The notes beneath the pieces were generated by a model, which worked only from the letters and a program-made list of their open reading frames with translations, made no database searches and was not told the origin of the DNA. A program made the position numbers and the translations under genes. Source: a bacterium (GTDB lineage Bacteria; Verrucomicrobiota; Kiritimatiellia; CAIKKV01; CAITUY01). Taken from it: a stretch of DNA of 64,000 nt. How positions within the stretch are numbered: the first letter of the stretch is position 1; each line of letters begins with the position of its first letter. Location: the NCBI GenBank assembly GCA_037128595.1, contig JBAXWB010000014.1, positions 56,018 through 120,017 of the forward strand, in the 5' to 3' direction. Below are positions 1 through 8,380 of this stretch, piece after piece.

Positions 1-3000
1 CGAGTTGATGGTCGAGCAGGTACGCCTGCTCCGCAGGATCAAGGATACAGGCGATTTCGAGTGAGCCATGGTGATGAATCACGGATTCATCACCCGCGAT
101 CAGGGGGAACGCCCATTGTTGTTCCTTCGCCTGAACCTCTCCGGAAGAGTAGGGGGCGTCGCCATAAAGCACCTCCACGTCACCCTTGCGGCCGTATAGC
201 AATTCTTCGAGGAGGCGACGCCGGCCTGCCTGGAGGGGGATAATCTGCACCCCCCGATCCTGGAACCGGCGCTGGACTTCTTCCGATGCCATGCCGGCGC
301 ACTGCCAGGGGCCCCATAAAATGGCGATCACCCGACCTGCCATGCGGTGATCCAGGTCGCAGGCCAGGGCGTTCAGTACGCCGTTGGCAGCCGCATAGTC
401 GCTTTGTCCGGCGTTGCCGAGCGAGGCCACGGATGAGAAGAAGACCAGGAACTTCAGAGAGTCGAGTTGTAAATGCCGGGCTAGTATAAATGCGCCATCC
501 GCCTTGGTGTCGAACACGCGGTCGAAGGATTCGGGCGTCTTGTCCTCCACCCGCTTGTCCTCGATCAGACCTGCGCCGTGGATCACCCCGTCCAATCGTC
601 CGAACTTGGTATAGAGGTGTTTCAGGGCGTCGCCGAAAGACTTGGCATCGCGGACATCGGTTTGAACATAGGTTACTCTGGTGCCGGCTTTCCGGAGGGC
701 CGACAGGGTGTCTCGAATTTCCCGTTCCCGGCACAGACGACGATAGGCGGACTCGATCTCGGCCATGGTTGCCTTGCCGCCGGGGTGGGATAATTTTCCA
801 GCAAGAATACGACGAAGTTCCCCTGGCTCCACGACGCCCCGCGTCGGGTCGGCTTCCGTGGCGGCGGGCAAGGCGGAGCGTCCCGCCAGCACGAGCGTGG
901 GGTTGAAGCGTTCCGCAAGTTCCAGCGCGACCTGTGCGGTGATGCCGCAGGCGCCCCCGGTTATCAGGATGACCCAGTCCTGGCCGATGCGCAGGGGTTC
1001 TCCTTTATTCAAGTCCAGCTCGGCCGGCTCGATCCGGACCTGTTGTCGCCGGCCTTGATTGAAAACGATGAACCGGGCCTGGTCATCGCGGTGGAGTTCA
1101 TCCATAATCCCGTGTGCCAGCGTGAGAATGGGTTCGCGGTTGTCGAGGGCGAGGGTGCGGCCCCTGAGACCGGGCCATTCCGTGGCAAGGGTGTTGATCA
1201 GCCCCGTCAGGCCCCCGTGGCCAGGGAACCGGTCTGCGGTCCCGATGGCCGCGAATACGCACTGGTGGCCTGCGGGAGGAATTTGTAAATCCGCTGCGGC
1301 CGCCTGGGCCAGATAGAAGAGCGCTTTGACGTCTTCCTGGATCGTCCGGCGCCACAGGTCCAGGGACATGGCGTTGGTCGGGGGGAGATGGCGGAGTGGC
1401 CGCAGGTGAATCAGGCCTGCGATCCGGCCCTCGTTACGGCGGATGGTGGCGACTAGCTCATGCAGGTTCGTCGGGCTTGAAAAATTGGCCGGGTAATGGG
1501 GGGTCGTACCGTCCGGTTTGTCATTTGCCGAAACCACCACCGCACGGGCCCCCTCAGCGCGGAGGGCGTCCGCCACTGTTTCGGCAAGTCCATTCCCGTC
1601 ATCTGTGATGATGAGCACACCCTGCGGCAATGCGGCCTTCTCCGCCGGTATGGGCGCATCTTCCATTCGCATCATGAAACGTGGCACGGGAACGTCCGGG
1701 TCGGGCTTCGTGACAGGCTCAACCGCGGCGCCCGCTTCAGGTTTCGGGGCCGCCGGGCTTCCGTTGACAGGAACCGAGGTGATCCGATCGATAAGCCCCC
1801 TCAAGGTCCTGAGGCTCGCCAGATTACCGGCGGTGGAGGCGTCGGGGGAGGCGCCGAGATGAGGGAATGCCTTGCGCAGACGGCCGGCAATTTCGACGCG
1901 CTTAATGGAATCAATACCGAGATCCGCCTCAAGATCCGCGTCAACATCCAGCATATCCGGAGGATACCCGGTGCGGTCGCCCACAATACGCAGTACCTCC
2001 TGGCGAATATGCCCGGCGCCTTTCTGCGCAACGGGCGCGTCCGGTGTGGCGGGACTGACCGGCGTGACCGGGAGGGGCGCTGCTGCAGGAACGGGTGCCA
2101 GGGGGACAGGAGCAGGAGACGCTGTCGCCCCCACGGTGGAGGCCTTACCCAGCGCCGCCGCCATGACGCGTTGATGGGTCTCGAGGAGACGTTGCATGAC
2201 CTGTTCATGGGCTCGCAGCAGGGACGCAAGGTGGCCGGTTTCCCCTGTTCCGAGAACAGGGAGGGCCGTGAGTTGATCTTGAGCAGGGAGGGGTTGAGAG
2301 TGCATGGGTGTGGCGCGGCCACCGTCCACCCACCAGGCAGTGGGCGGGAAGGGGGCGTCGAGGCTTTCCTTGATTAAGTGATCCAATGTGTATTGACGTG
2401 GGCACCGGCCTTCGAACAACCGGTCCAATTGTACCGGTGCGCCATGGGCGGCCAATTGAGCCAGGGCGTGCAGTAACGCTTCCAAACCGGAGCGTTGGCG
2501 CGTTTCCAGAGGAACGACCACCCGCTCGCGATCACCCAGAATCTGCTCAGTCAGTCCGGTCAGTACGCTGCGGGGTCCGACTTCAACAAAGACGCGTGTT
2601 CCCGCCGCGTACATCGCCTGGATCTCCGCCATAAACCGTACGGGCGATACCAGATGCTCTCCCAATTGCGACCGGATGGCGGCCGGTTCAGTTGGGTAGG
2701 CCTCGCCGGTGGTGTTGGAATAAACGCTCAATTCAGGTGAGGCAAAAGGAATCTCCCCAAGCCGTGCTTGCAACCGGTTTTTGGCAGGGGCCATGAGGGG
2801 CGAATGGAACGCGCAGGCCACGGGAATGGCCTGCGCGGGAACCTCCTGCGCCTCCAGTCGCTTCAGCGCGGCAGCAATCGCCGTTCGGGTGCCGGAGATG
2901 ATAGTCTGGCGCGGTGAATTGAGGTTGGCGATCCACAGGTCGGGTAGGTTGCCCACAAGGGAGCAGGTTTTCTCCTCGTCCCCCCCGACCGCCGCCATGG

Positions 3001-6000
3001 CCCCCAGATCCCCCCTGGCTTCTTCGAGGATGAACCGGCCGCGGGATTCCGACAGGTCAAACAACTGTTCGGCCGTAATGCACCCTGCGGCGTGGAGGGC
3101 CGCATACTCACCATAACTGTGGCCTGCCACCCGGTTCGGCGTCACGCCCAGAGCGCGCAGCAGGTTCAAAAGACCAGTGGCGGCGGCTCCGAGAGCGGGT
3201 TGGGCCACGTTGGTTGCCGTGAGCGCGTGCCGTGCCGCACGTTCCTCGTCTTCGCTGAAACGGGGCGGGGGGAACACAAATGAGGACAGTGGTTTTTCGA
3301 AACGGTCGGCGAGCGTGCGGTCGGCTCTCTCGAAGGCTTCGCGGATTTCGTGGAAATGAACGGCGAGTTCGCGCAACATGTCGGGGTACTGTGACCCCTG
3401 TCCCGGGAAAAGAAAGGCGAGGCCGCCGTTCCTCGCCAGTGCCTGAGGGGTCAGATAAATCCCGGCGGCGGCATCCCAGACGGCTGATATTCCAGCTCCG
3501 AGTTTCGCGTTGATAAGCTCCAGTTTGGCGGACAGGTCATTAAGTGAGGAGGCCACGATGGCCAGAGTGGTGCCATCGGGTTGGTGTTGGGTCTGTTGCC
3601 ACAGGGTAAAGGAAAGATCTTGCAGGGCCGGGCGGGCACCTGTCTTGAGAGCCTTCAGCAGCAGGGTGACCTGCGGGATGACTTCCGTAATGGAGCGGGC
3701 GCGCCACAGAAAGAGGTCACTGGGCCACCGCCCGGAGGCGGCCGGGGCGGCCGCCCCGGCATATTCTTCGACAATCGCGTGATAGTTCGCGCCACCAAAT
3801 CCAAAGGCACTGACCGCGGCACGGCGGGGTTGATCCGGAGCGGTGGAGATCCAGGGGCGGGTTTCGGTGTTGGCGTAAAGGGCCCCGTTGGTCAGGCTGT
3901 CGTTCGGTTTCTCCACACCGAGGGTGGCGGGCAGGACCTTGTGGTGGAGCGCCAGGGCGACCTTGAGCAGGCCGGTAACGCCTGCGGCACCCTTGGTATG
4001 GCCGATCATGGATTTCACCGAACCGAGCGCTATCGAACCGGGTTTGGCGCCGTCAGCTTCGAAGACCCGGCGCAGGGATTCGGTCTCCGCCCGGTCGCCC
4101 GCCACGGTTCCAGTTCCGTGTGCTTCGATCAGGCTGATCGTTGCGGGGGAAATACCGGCCATGCGATAAGCGCGCTGGAGTGCGCGGATCTGTCCTTCCG
4201 GTGAGGGTGCGGTTAAGCCTTTGGCGCGCCCGTCACTGGAGGCCCCGACTCCCTTGATGACAGCGTAGATGCGGTCGCCATCCCGTTCCGCATCACTAAC
4301 CCGTTTCAGGACCAGCATGGAAAGACCCTCGCTGATGCAAGTGCCGTCAGCGGTATGGTCGAAGGTGCGGCAACGACCGCGCGGGGAGAGCGCCTGGGTT
4401 TTGCAGAAACAGAGGTAGTTGAAGGGACTCTGAAACGTATCGGCTCCGCCGGTCAGAACCATGTCGCTGGCACCGCTTTCAAGTTCGCGACAGGCGAGAT
4501 AGACGGCGGCCAGCGAAGACGCGCAGGCTGCGTCCACCGCGAAACTGGGTCCGCCCAGGTCGAACCGGTTGGTAATGCGGCCGGCAATCACATTCAGGAG
4601 GATTCCGGCAAAAGAATCTTCTGTCCACTCAGGCAGTTTCCGCTGGTGGCCCGCCATGGCGGGCCTATCAGTGCCAGCCGACAGGGCGGAGCGCAGAACG
4701 TAGTCCTGCCCCAACTCTGCCAGACCGCCGCTGACGCCGATGATGACCGATGTAGTTTCCCGCGGGAAAGAACGATTTTCGTATCCGGCGTCCCGCAACG
4801 CGGCGCGCGCCAGTTCCAACGCCAGCAACTGAATGGGTTCGATGGAGGCGAGCGAACTGGGCGGCATGCCATAACTCGCCGGGTCAAATGCGACTGGGTC
4901 CAGGAACCCGCCCCAACGCGCGTAAATGCGATCGGCGGTTTCGCGGTGGTCGTCAAAATACAGTTTCCAATCCCAACGGGTGGGTGGGACTTCGCGAATG
5001 GCATTGATCTTGTTCAGGATGTTGGTCCAGAACTGATCAAGATTCCGGGCGCCAGGCAGCAGGCAACTCATGCCTACGATGGCAATCCCGTTCCGCGTCC
5101 CCGCGTGAGGCGGAGTGCTTTCGGCCGCCGGGCTGGCCGCCTCCATCAGGAGACGAGTTCCCCCGGCAATGACGTCATCATGTAATTCTGGCACGGTGTA
5201 AACGCCCTGATGGAGTGCGGCCGCCTGCCCTAGCATGAAGAGCCCTTCGGCAAGTTGCTCGTTTTCATTCACAGGGGTTACCTTGCCCGCGACGCTATGC
5301 CGGCGCGTCACCCCTTTTGCGGCCAGGCGCAGGCGTCCGATATTCAGTGTTTCCAGTATCCCGCGAAGCTGCTCGGGGGTAGCCCCTTCGGCACGTAGAC
5401 GGGATTTTTGATGGGAAAACACCTCGGCGTAGGGGGTGGGGGCACAGCGCACGACATGGCCGGGTCCGGTTTCGAGCAGAAGCGTGTGGCGACACGCGCA
5501 TGCCTGGCGCTGGAAGTGCTCAAGAATCGCACCCGATGACACCGCTTCCTTCGTGAACAGATAGGCGGTGCCCATGAGAAACCCGATTTTTACGCCGCGC
5601 TCTGCCAATGACGCCACGCAGACAGCGGCCATGGCAGCACTGCATGCGTCGTGGATGCCCCCTGCCAGCAACACGTGGCAGGTGGCCAGTTCATTCGCAG
5701 GAAGGGATTCCAGCAGAACCTGTGTCGCCTGTTCCCACAGGACAAAACTTGATAACGGACCGACGTGCCCTCCGCATTCGCGGCCTTCAAACACGAACCA
5801 GCGAGTCCCCTCCTCAATAAACAGTTTAAGGAGCCCTGAAGTGGGGACATGAAGATAGGTTTGTATGCCGTCCTGCTCCAGAATGTGTGCCTGTTCCGGT
5901 TGTCCGCCCGCGATGAGCGCGAAAGGCGGGTGGTGTCGGCGCACAACGGATAACTGCTCTTCACGTAGCGGGGCGGCGAGAAAGCCCAGTAATCCGACTC

Positions 6001-7111
6001 CCCAGGGGCGCTTGCCGAGGTGGCGGCGTGTTTCTCCGAGGAGCGACTCAAGCTCGGCGGCGCGCTGCAATCCCAGCGCGAGGAACGGCAAGCCGCCCGC
6101 CTCTGCAACCGACTCCGCAAAGGCAGGGGTGTCACTGACGCGGGTCATCGGGCCTTGCACGATCGGGTACCGTGTCGCGTGTGCCGCCGTCCAGGGCGAG
6201 CCCTCTTTTAAGGGGGCGCTACAGAGTGCGGAGCGAAGGTGCGAGCGCAGTTCGGCCCGAAGGCCACGCAGAGTACGGCCCACCGTACCATAACGCCCGG
6301 CTAAATGACGCGCGAAACAGGCATCCTGTCCGAGCGGAGCCAACGACGTAAGCTCATCCCCCCATCCGATGCGTTTGCGGATATCTTCCGGGTTGAGGGT
6401 TTGTGTGGCCTCCCCGCGGGGTGCGAGGGTGCGGAACATAAGGTTTGGATGGACTCTGAGGCACAGCGTTTCGGTTCCGTCCATGCCTGCGATACGGGTT
6501 CGCATCGGCGGGGACAGAGGCGACTCTTCTAACAGCGCCAGTTGGGCATCCAGCACGACTCCGGCGGCACCGCCAACGTAAGCGGCGGCAACCGTATGTG
6601 TCCCGATACCTCCCTGCACCCATATAGGTATCGAGACGCTGCGGCGCAGATGCTGCAAGAGCACAAAGGCGGTTTCCTCCCCGACCCAGCCGCCGGATTC
6701 GTTTCCCTTGGCGATCACGCCGTCAGCGCCCGCCGATTCCGCCGCCTGCGCCACCTCGGTGGTCACGACTTCAACCAGTACGCGCACGTTCCGTTCGCGG
6801 AGGGGGAGCACGACACTGCGTAATGTCCCGGGGGCAGGGGAACTCAGAATAACCCAGCCGACATGGGAGGGGAGATGTTTCAGGATATCGGGAGTGAGGA
6901 CATGATCACTCAGGTCAAGGCGCACACCGCAACGCTCACGAGGGGTGCCCTGAAGCTCCGTAAGTGCCGCGCGCACCACAGATGAAGAGGGAGCGAACTC
7001 GCCGTTGATGATCCCGATTTCGCCTGACTGGATAGCGGCTAAAGCAATGCCCCGAGGCGCGATGCCCGCAAATGAAACTGCCATAAAATGAAAATCGCGC
7101 ATCCCTGTCAT
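1..7111 (-). CDS. PUFA/polyketide-synthase-like megasynthase (NPD-NPD-KS-AT-ACP-KR-DH...), 3' end outside window
   Basis: An open frame of 2,370 codons runs without a stop from an ATG at 7111 off the left edge. GGGAG at 7121-7125 lies 9 nt upstream of that ATG. Domains in order: a first NPD/nitronate-monooxygenase-like half (about 1-280); a second NPD domain (about 315-560) with ECGGH around His449 and a GGI flavin-binding turn; ketosynthase from about 675 with DAACASS (Cys863), EAHGTGT (His998) and GHTKGAAG (His1038); acyltransferase with PGQGSQ near 1233 and GHSYGE (Ser1332); one acyl carrier domain with LGIDSIKRVEI (Ser1735); ketoreductase with TGGACGIT near 2050; and the first residues of a dehydratase (LLDHQL) at the edge. 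All active-site residues checked are in one frame. The ACP motif and KS-AT-ACP-KR order match PfaA-type PUFA synthases; NPD domains occur in PfaD. The probable product is a polyunsaturated or otherwise modified long acyl chain. A hydroxylated or glycolipid-type chain is an alternative. Confidence 0.9.
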   Translation of the reverse strand, partial: MTGMRDFHFMAVSFAGIAPRGIALAAIQSGEIGIINGEFAPSSSVVRAALTELQGTPRERCGVRLDLSDHVLTPDILKHLPSHVGWVILSSPAPGTLRSVVLPLRERNVRVLVEVVTTEVAQAAESAGADGVIAKGNESGGWVGEETAFVLLQHLRRSVSIPIWVQGGIGTHTVAAAYVGGAAGVVLDAQLALLEESPLSPPMRTRIAGMDGTETLCLRVHPNLMFRTLAPRGEATQTLNPEDIRKRIGWGDELTSLAPLGQDACFARHLAGRYGTVGRTLRGLRAELRSHLRSALCSAPLKEGSPWTAAHATRYPIVQGPMTRVSDTPAFAESVAEAGGLPFLALGLQRAAELESLLGETRRHLGKRPWGVGLLGFLAAPLREEQLSVVRRHHPPFALIAGGQPEQAHILEQDGIQTYLHVPTSGLLKLFIEEGTRWFVFEGRECGGHVGPLSSFVLWEQATQVLLESLPANELATCHVLLAGGIHDACSAAMAAVCVASLAERGVKIGFLMGTAYLFTKEAVSSGAILEHFQRQACACRHTLLLETGPGHVVRCAPTPYAEVFSHQKSRLRAEGATPEQLRGILETLNIGRLRLAAKGVTRRHSVAGKVTPVNENEQLAEGLFMLGQAAALHQGVYTVPELHDDVIAGGTRLLMEAASPAAESTPPHAGTRNGIAIVGMSCLLPGARNLDQFWTNILNKINAIREVPPTRWDWKLYFDDHRETADRIYARWGGFLDPVAFDPASYGMPPSSLASIEPIQLLALELARAALRDAGYENRSFPRETTSVIIGVSGGLAELGQDYVLRSALSAGTDRPAMAGHQRKLPEWTEDSFAGILLNVIAGRITNRFDLGGPSFAVDAACASSLAAVYLACRELESGASDMVLTGGADTFQSPFNYLCFCKTQALSPRGRCRTFDHTADGTCISEGLSMLVLKRVSDAERDGDRIYAVIKGVGASSDGRAKGLTAPSPEGQIRALQRAYRMAGISPATISLIEAHGTGTVAGDRAETESLRRVFEADGAKPGSIALGSVKSMIGHTKGAAGVTGLLKVALALHHKVLPATLGVEKPNDSLTNGALYANTETRPWISTAPDQPRRAAVSAFGFGGANYHAIVEEYAGAAAPAASGRWPSDLFLWRARSITEVIPQVTLLLKALKTGARPALQDLSFTLWQQTQHQPDGTTLAIVASSLNDLSAKLELINAKLGAGISAVWDAAAGIYLTPQALARNGGLAFLFPGQGSQYPDMLRELAVHFHEIREAFERADRTLADRFEKPLSSFVFPPPRFSEDEERAARHALTATNVAQPALGAAATGLLNLLRALGVTPNRVAGHSYGEYAALHAAGCITAEQLFDLSESRGRFILEEARGDLGAMAAVGGDEEKTCSLVGNLPDLWIANLNSPRQTIISGTRTAIAAALKRLEAQEVPAQAIPVACAFHSPLMAPAKNRLQARLGEIPFASPELSVYSNTTGEAYPTEPAAIRSQLGEHLVSPVRFMAEIQAMYAAGTRVFVEVGPRSVLTGLTEQILGDRERVVVPLETRQRSGLEALLHALAQLAAHGAPVQLDRLFEGRCPRQYTLDHLIKESLDAPFPPTAWWVDGGRATPMHSQPLPAQDQLTALPVLGTGETGHLASLLRAHEQVMQRLLETHQRVMAAALGKASTVGATASPAPVPLAPVPAAAPLPVTPVSPATPDAPVAQKGAGHIRQEVLRIVGDRTGYPPDMLDVDADLEADLGIDSIKRVEIAGRLRKAFPHLGASPDASTAGNLASLRTLRGLIDRITSVPVNGSPAAPKPEAGAAVEPVTKPDPDVPVPRFMMRMEDAPIPAEKAALPQGVLIITDDGNGLAETVADALRAEGARAVVVSANDKPDGTTPHYPANFSSPTNLHELVATIRRNEGRIAGLIHLRPLRHLPPTNAMSLDLWRRTIQEDVKALFYLAQAAAADLQIPPAGHQCVFAAIGTADRFPGHGGLTGLINTLATEWPGLRGRTLALDNREPILTLAHGIMDELHRDDQARFIVFNQGRRQQVRIEPAELDLNKGEPLRIGQDWVILITGGACGITAQVALELAERFNPTLVLAGRSALPAATEADPTRGVVEPGELRRILAGKLSHPGGKATMAEIESAYRRLCREREIRDTLSALRKAGTRVTYVQTDVRDAKSFGDALKHLYTKFGRLDGVIHGAGLIEDKRVEDKTPESFDRVFDTKADGAFILARHLQLDSLKFLVFFSSVASLGNAGQSDYAAANGVLNALACDLDHRMAGRVIAILWGPWQCAGMASEEVQRRFQDRGVQIIPLQAGRRRLLEELLYGRKGDVEVLYGDAPYSSGEVQAKEQQWAFPLIAGDESVIHHHGSLEIACILDPAEQAYLLDHQL

Positions 7112-7175
7112 GATGAGGTTCTCCCGTAATCACCTGAGGATCCCATGTATCTGTTAGCACACGATCAGGGTGCTG

Positions 7176-7206
7176 TAAGAACGCCGTTCAAGCGCTGGTG
7201 TTCTTA
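7176..7206. promoter_or_regulatory. Inverted repeat in the divergent promoter region
   Basis: The 186-bp gap between the megasynthase (leftward) and the response regulator (rightward) must hold both promoters. Within it, TAAGAAC at 7176-7182 is matched by its exact reverse complement GTTCTTA at 7200-7206, 17 bp apart. The centres are about 24 bp (two helical turns) apart, which suits a dimeric operator. Only the repeat is seen; the regulator is unknown, and a chance 7-bp match is possible. Confidence 0.2.
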
Positions 7207-7297
7207 TGAATATCTGACGCTTCGCTAATCGGGAGCTAATGAAGCTGCGACAGAGTAAACAGGTGTTTCAGAAGACGTGTAGGGGTGAAGGGATTGC

Positions 7298-8008
7298 GTG
7301 AAATGTCCCATGGACGTAACTCAAAAAGTAATACTGGTTGTCGATGACGAGAAAGACATTCTTGAGCTGGTGAACTATAACCTGACGCGAGAAGGGTTTG
7401 GGGTGGTCACGGCCAAGTCCGGCGAAGAGGGATTGAATGCGGTGGCCCAGAAGAAGCCCGATCTCATTCTTCTTGATCTCATGCTGCCGGGGATGAATGG
7501 GCTCGATGTATGCAGAAAATTGAAAAAAGATCCTGCCACGGCGAGCATTCCGATTATTATGATCACGGCCAAGAGTGAGGAATCGGAAATTATCGTGGGA
7601 CTGGAACTCGGGGCGGATGACTATGTAGGCAAACCCTTCAGCATTAAAGTGCTCAGCTCCAGGATCCGCTCCGTACTGCGCCGCCAGCAGGTTTACCTCT
7701 ATAACCAGAAGAATGAGTTGCGGGTGGGCTACTTTGAAATCAGTCCAAGTCGATTTCGGGTGCTGGCCGGTGGCAAGCCCGTTGAAAATCTCACCGTGAC
7801 GGAATTTCATCTCCTTCACTTTCTTGCCAGCCGGCCAGGCCGTGTTATGAACCGGCAACTGATTCTGGATGCCGTGCGAGGTGAGGAAATCGCCGTGACT
7901 GAGCGTGCCGTGGATGTCCAGATGGTTGGCTTGCGCAAGAAGCTTGGTCCGTACGCGGACTGCATCGAGGCTGTGCGTGGCGTCGGCTACCGGTTCAAGG
8001 ATGCCTGA
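7298..8008 (+). CDS. PhoB/OmpR-family response regulator (orphan)
   Basis: This is a two-component transcription factor of 236 aa, the usual length for PhoB/OmpR proteins. The receiver domain (about 10-125) has the acidic pair VDDE, the phosphorylation site Asp60 in LILLDLMLPG and the conserved lysine Lys112 in GKPF. The winged-helix DNA-binding domain follows (about 140-235) and ends in the family's VRGVGYRF motif. The GTG start at 7298 has GAAGGGA just upstream; an ATG at 7310 is the alternative. No histidine kinase lies beside it, so the partner is elsewhere. It stands between the divergent megasynthase and the transport block and could control either. It is clearly paralogous to the regulator at 45165-45851. 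Confidence 0.92.
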   Translation: MKCPMDVTQKVILVVDDEKDILELVNYNLTREGFGVVTAKSGEEGLNAVAQKKPDLILLDLMLPGMNGLDVCRKLKKDPATASIPIIMITAKSEESEIIVGLELGADDYVGKPFSIKVLSSRIRSVLRRQQVYLYNQKNELRVGYFEISPSRFRVLAGGKPVENLTVTEFHLLHFLASRPGRVMNRQLILDAVRGEEIAVTERAVDVQMVGLRKKLGPYADCIEAVRGVGYRFKDA

Positions 8009-8380
8009 GCGTCTGCCTGTCGTCAGTCCATTCCCCCGCAACCAGTTGACCTGGCGCCCCCACGCCCCCCCTATTCCCCTCTCGCGGACCGGTGAAAACT
8101 AATCGAAAAAAATGAAACTCCTAATTCACTGCAAACGGGGTTTTACGAGCATGCCGACATCGTAAATCAAAAAAGAGGGGCGGAAGGCGGGCACAAAACC
8201 CGCTCACCGCGAAAGGAAACAACCAGGAGAATAGGAGGTGGGTTCGCGGTAAAGGCAAAGCGAGGGACGTCAAGGAATAACGCGGGTGAAACGGAAAAAA
8301 TCAAAAAGTCGGATGAATGTGGATGGTAGTGTGAATCAAAATACACGAGATCAATAAACAGTTAAGAATCAAAGAAACAA
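8009..8380. other. Intergenic region / long leader before the beta-helix protein
   Basis: These 372 bp contain no convincing gene. The second half is purine-rich, and the following ATG is preceded only by AAAGAAAC, a weak ribosome-binding site. Promoters and an untranslated leader for the secreted protein at 8381 are the likely content. No known riboswitch motif or clear terminator for the response regulator was recognised. Confidence 0.4.

Noticed and set aside
1496..2377. A 293-codon plus-strand frame, and other long plus-strand frames in 1-7100
   Set aside because: They lie opposite the megasynthase, are rich in Arg/Gly/Pro and have no domain pattern; the minus-strand frame explains the region.
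8009..8380. Riboswitch in the leader of the beta-helix gene
   Set aside because: No conserved core of a known class could be recognised; only purine-rich sequence is visible.
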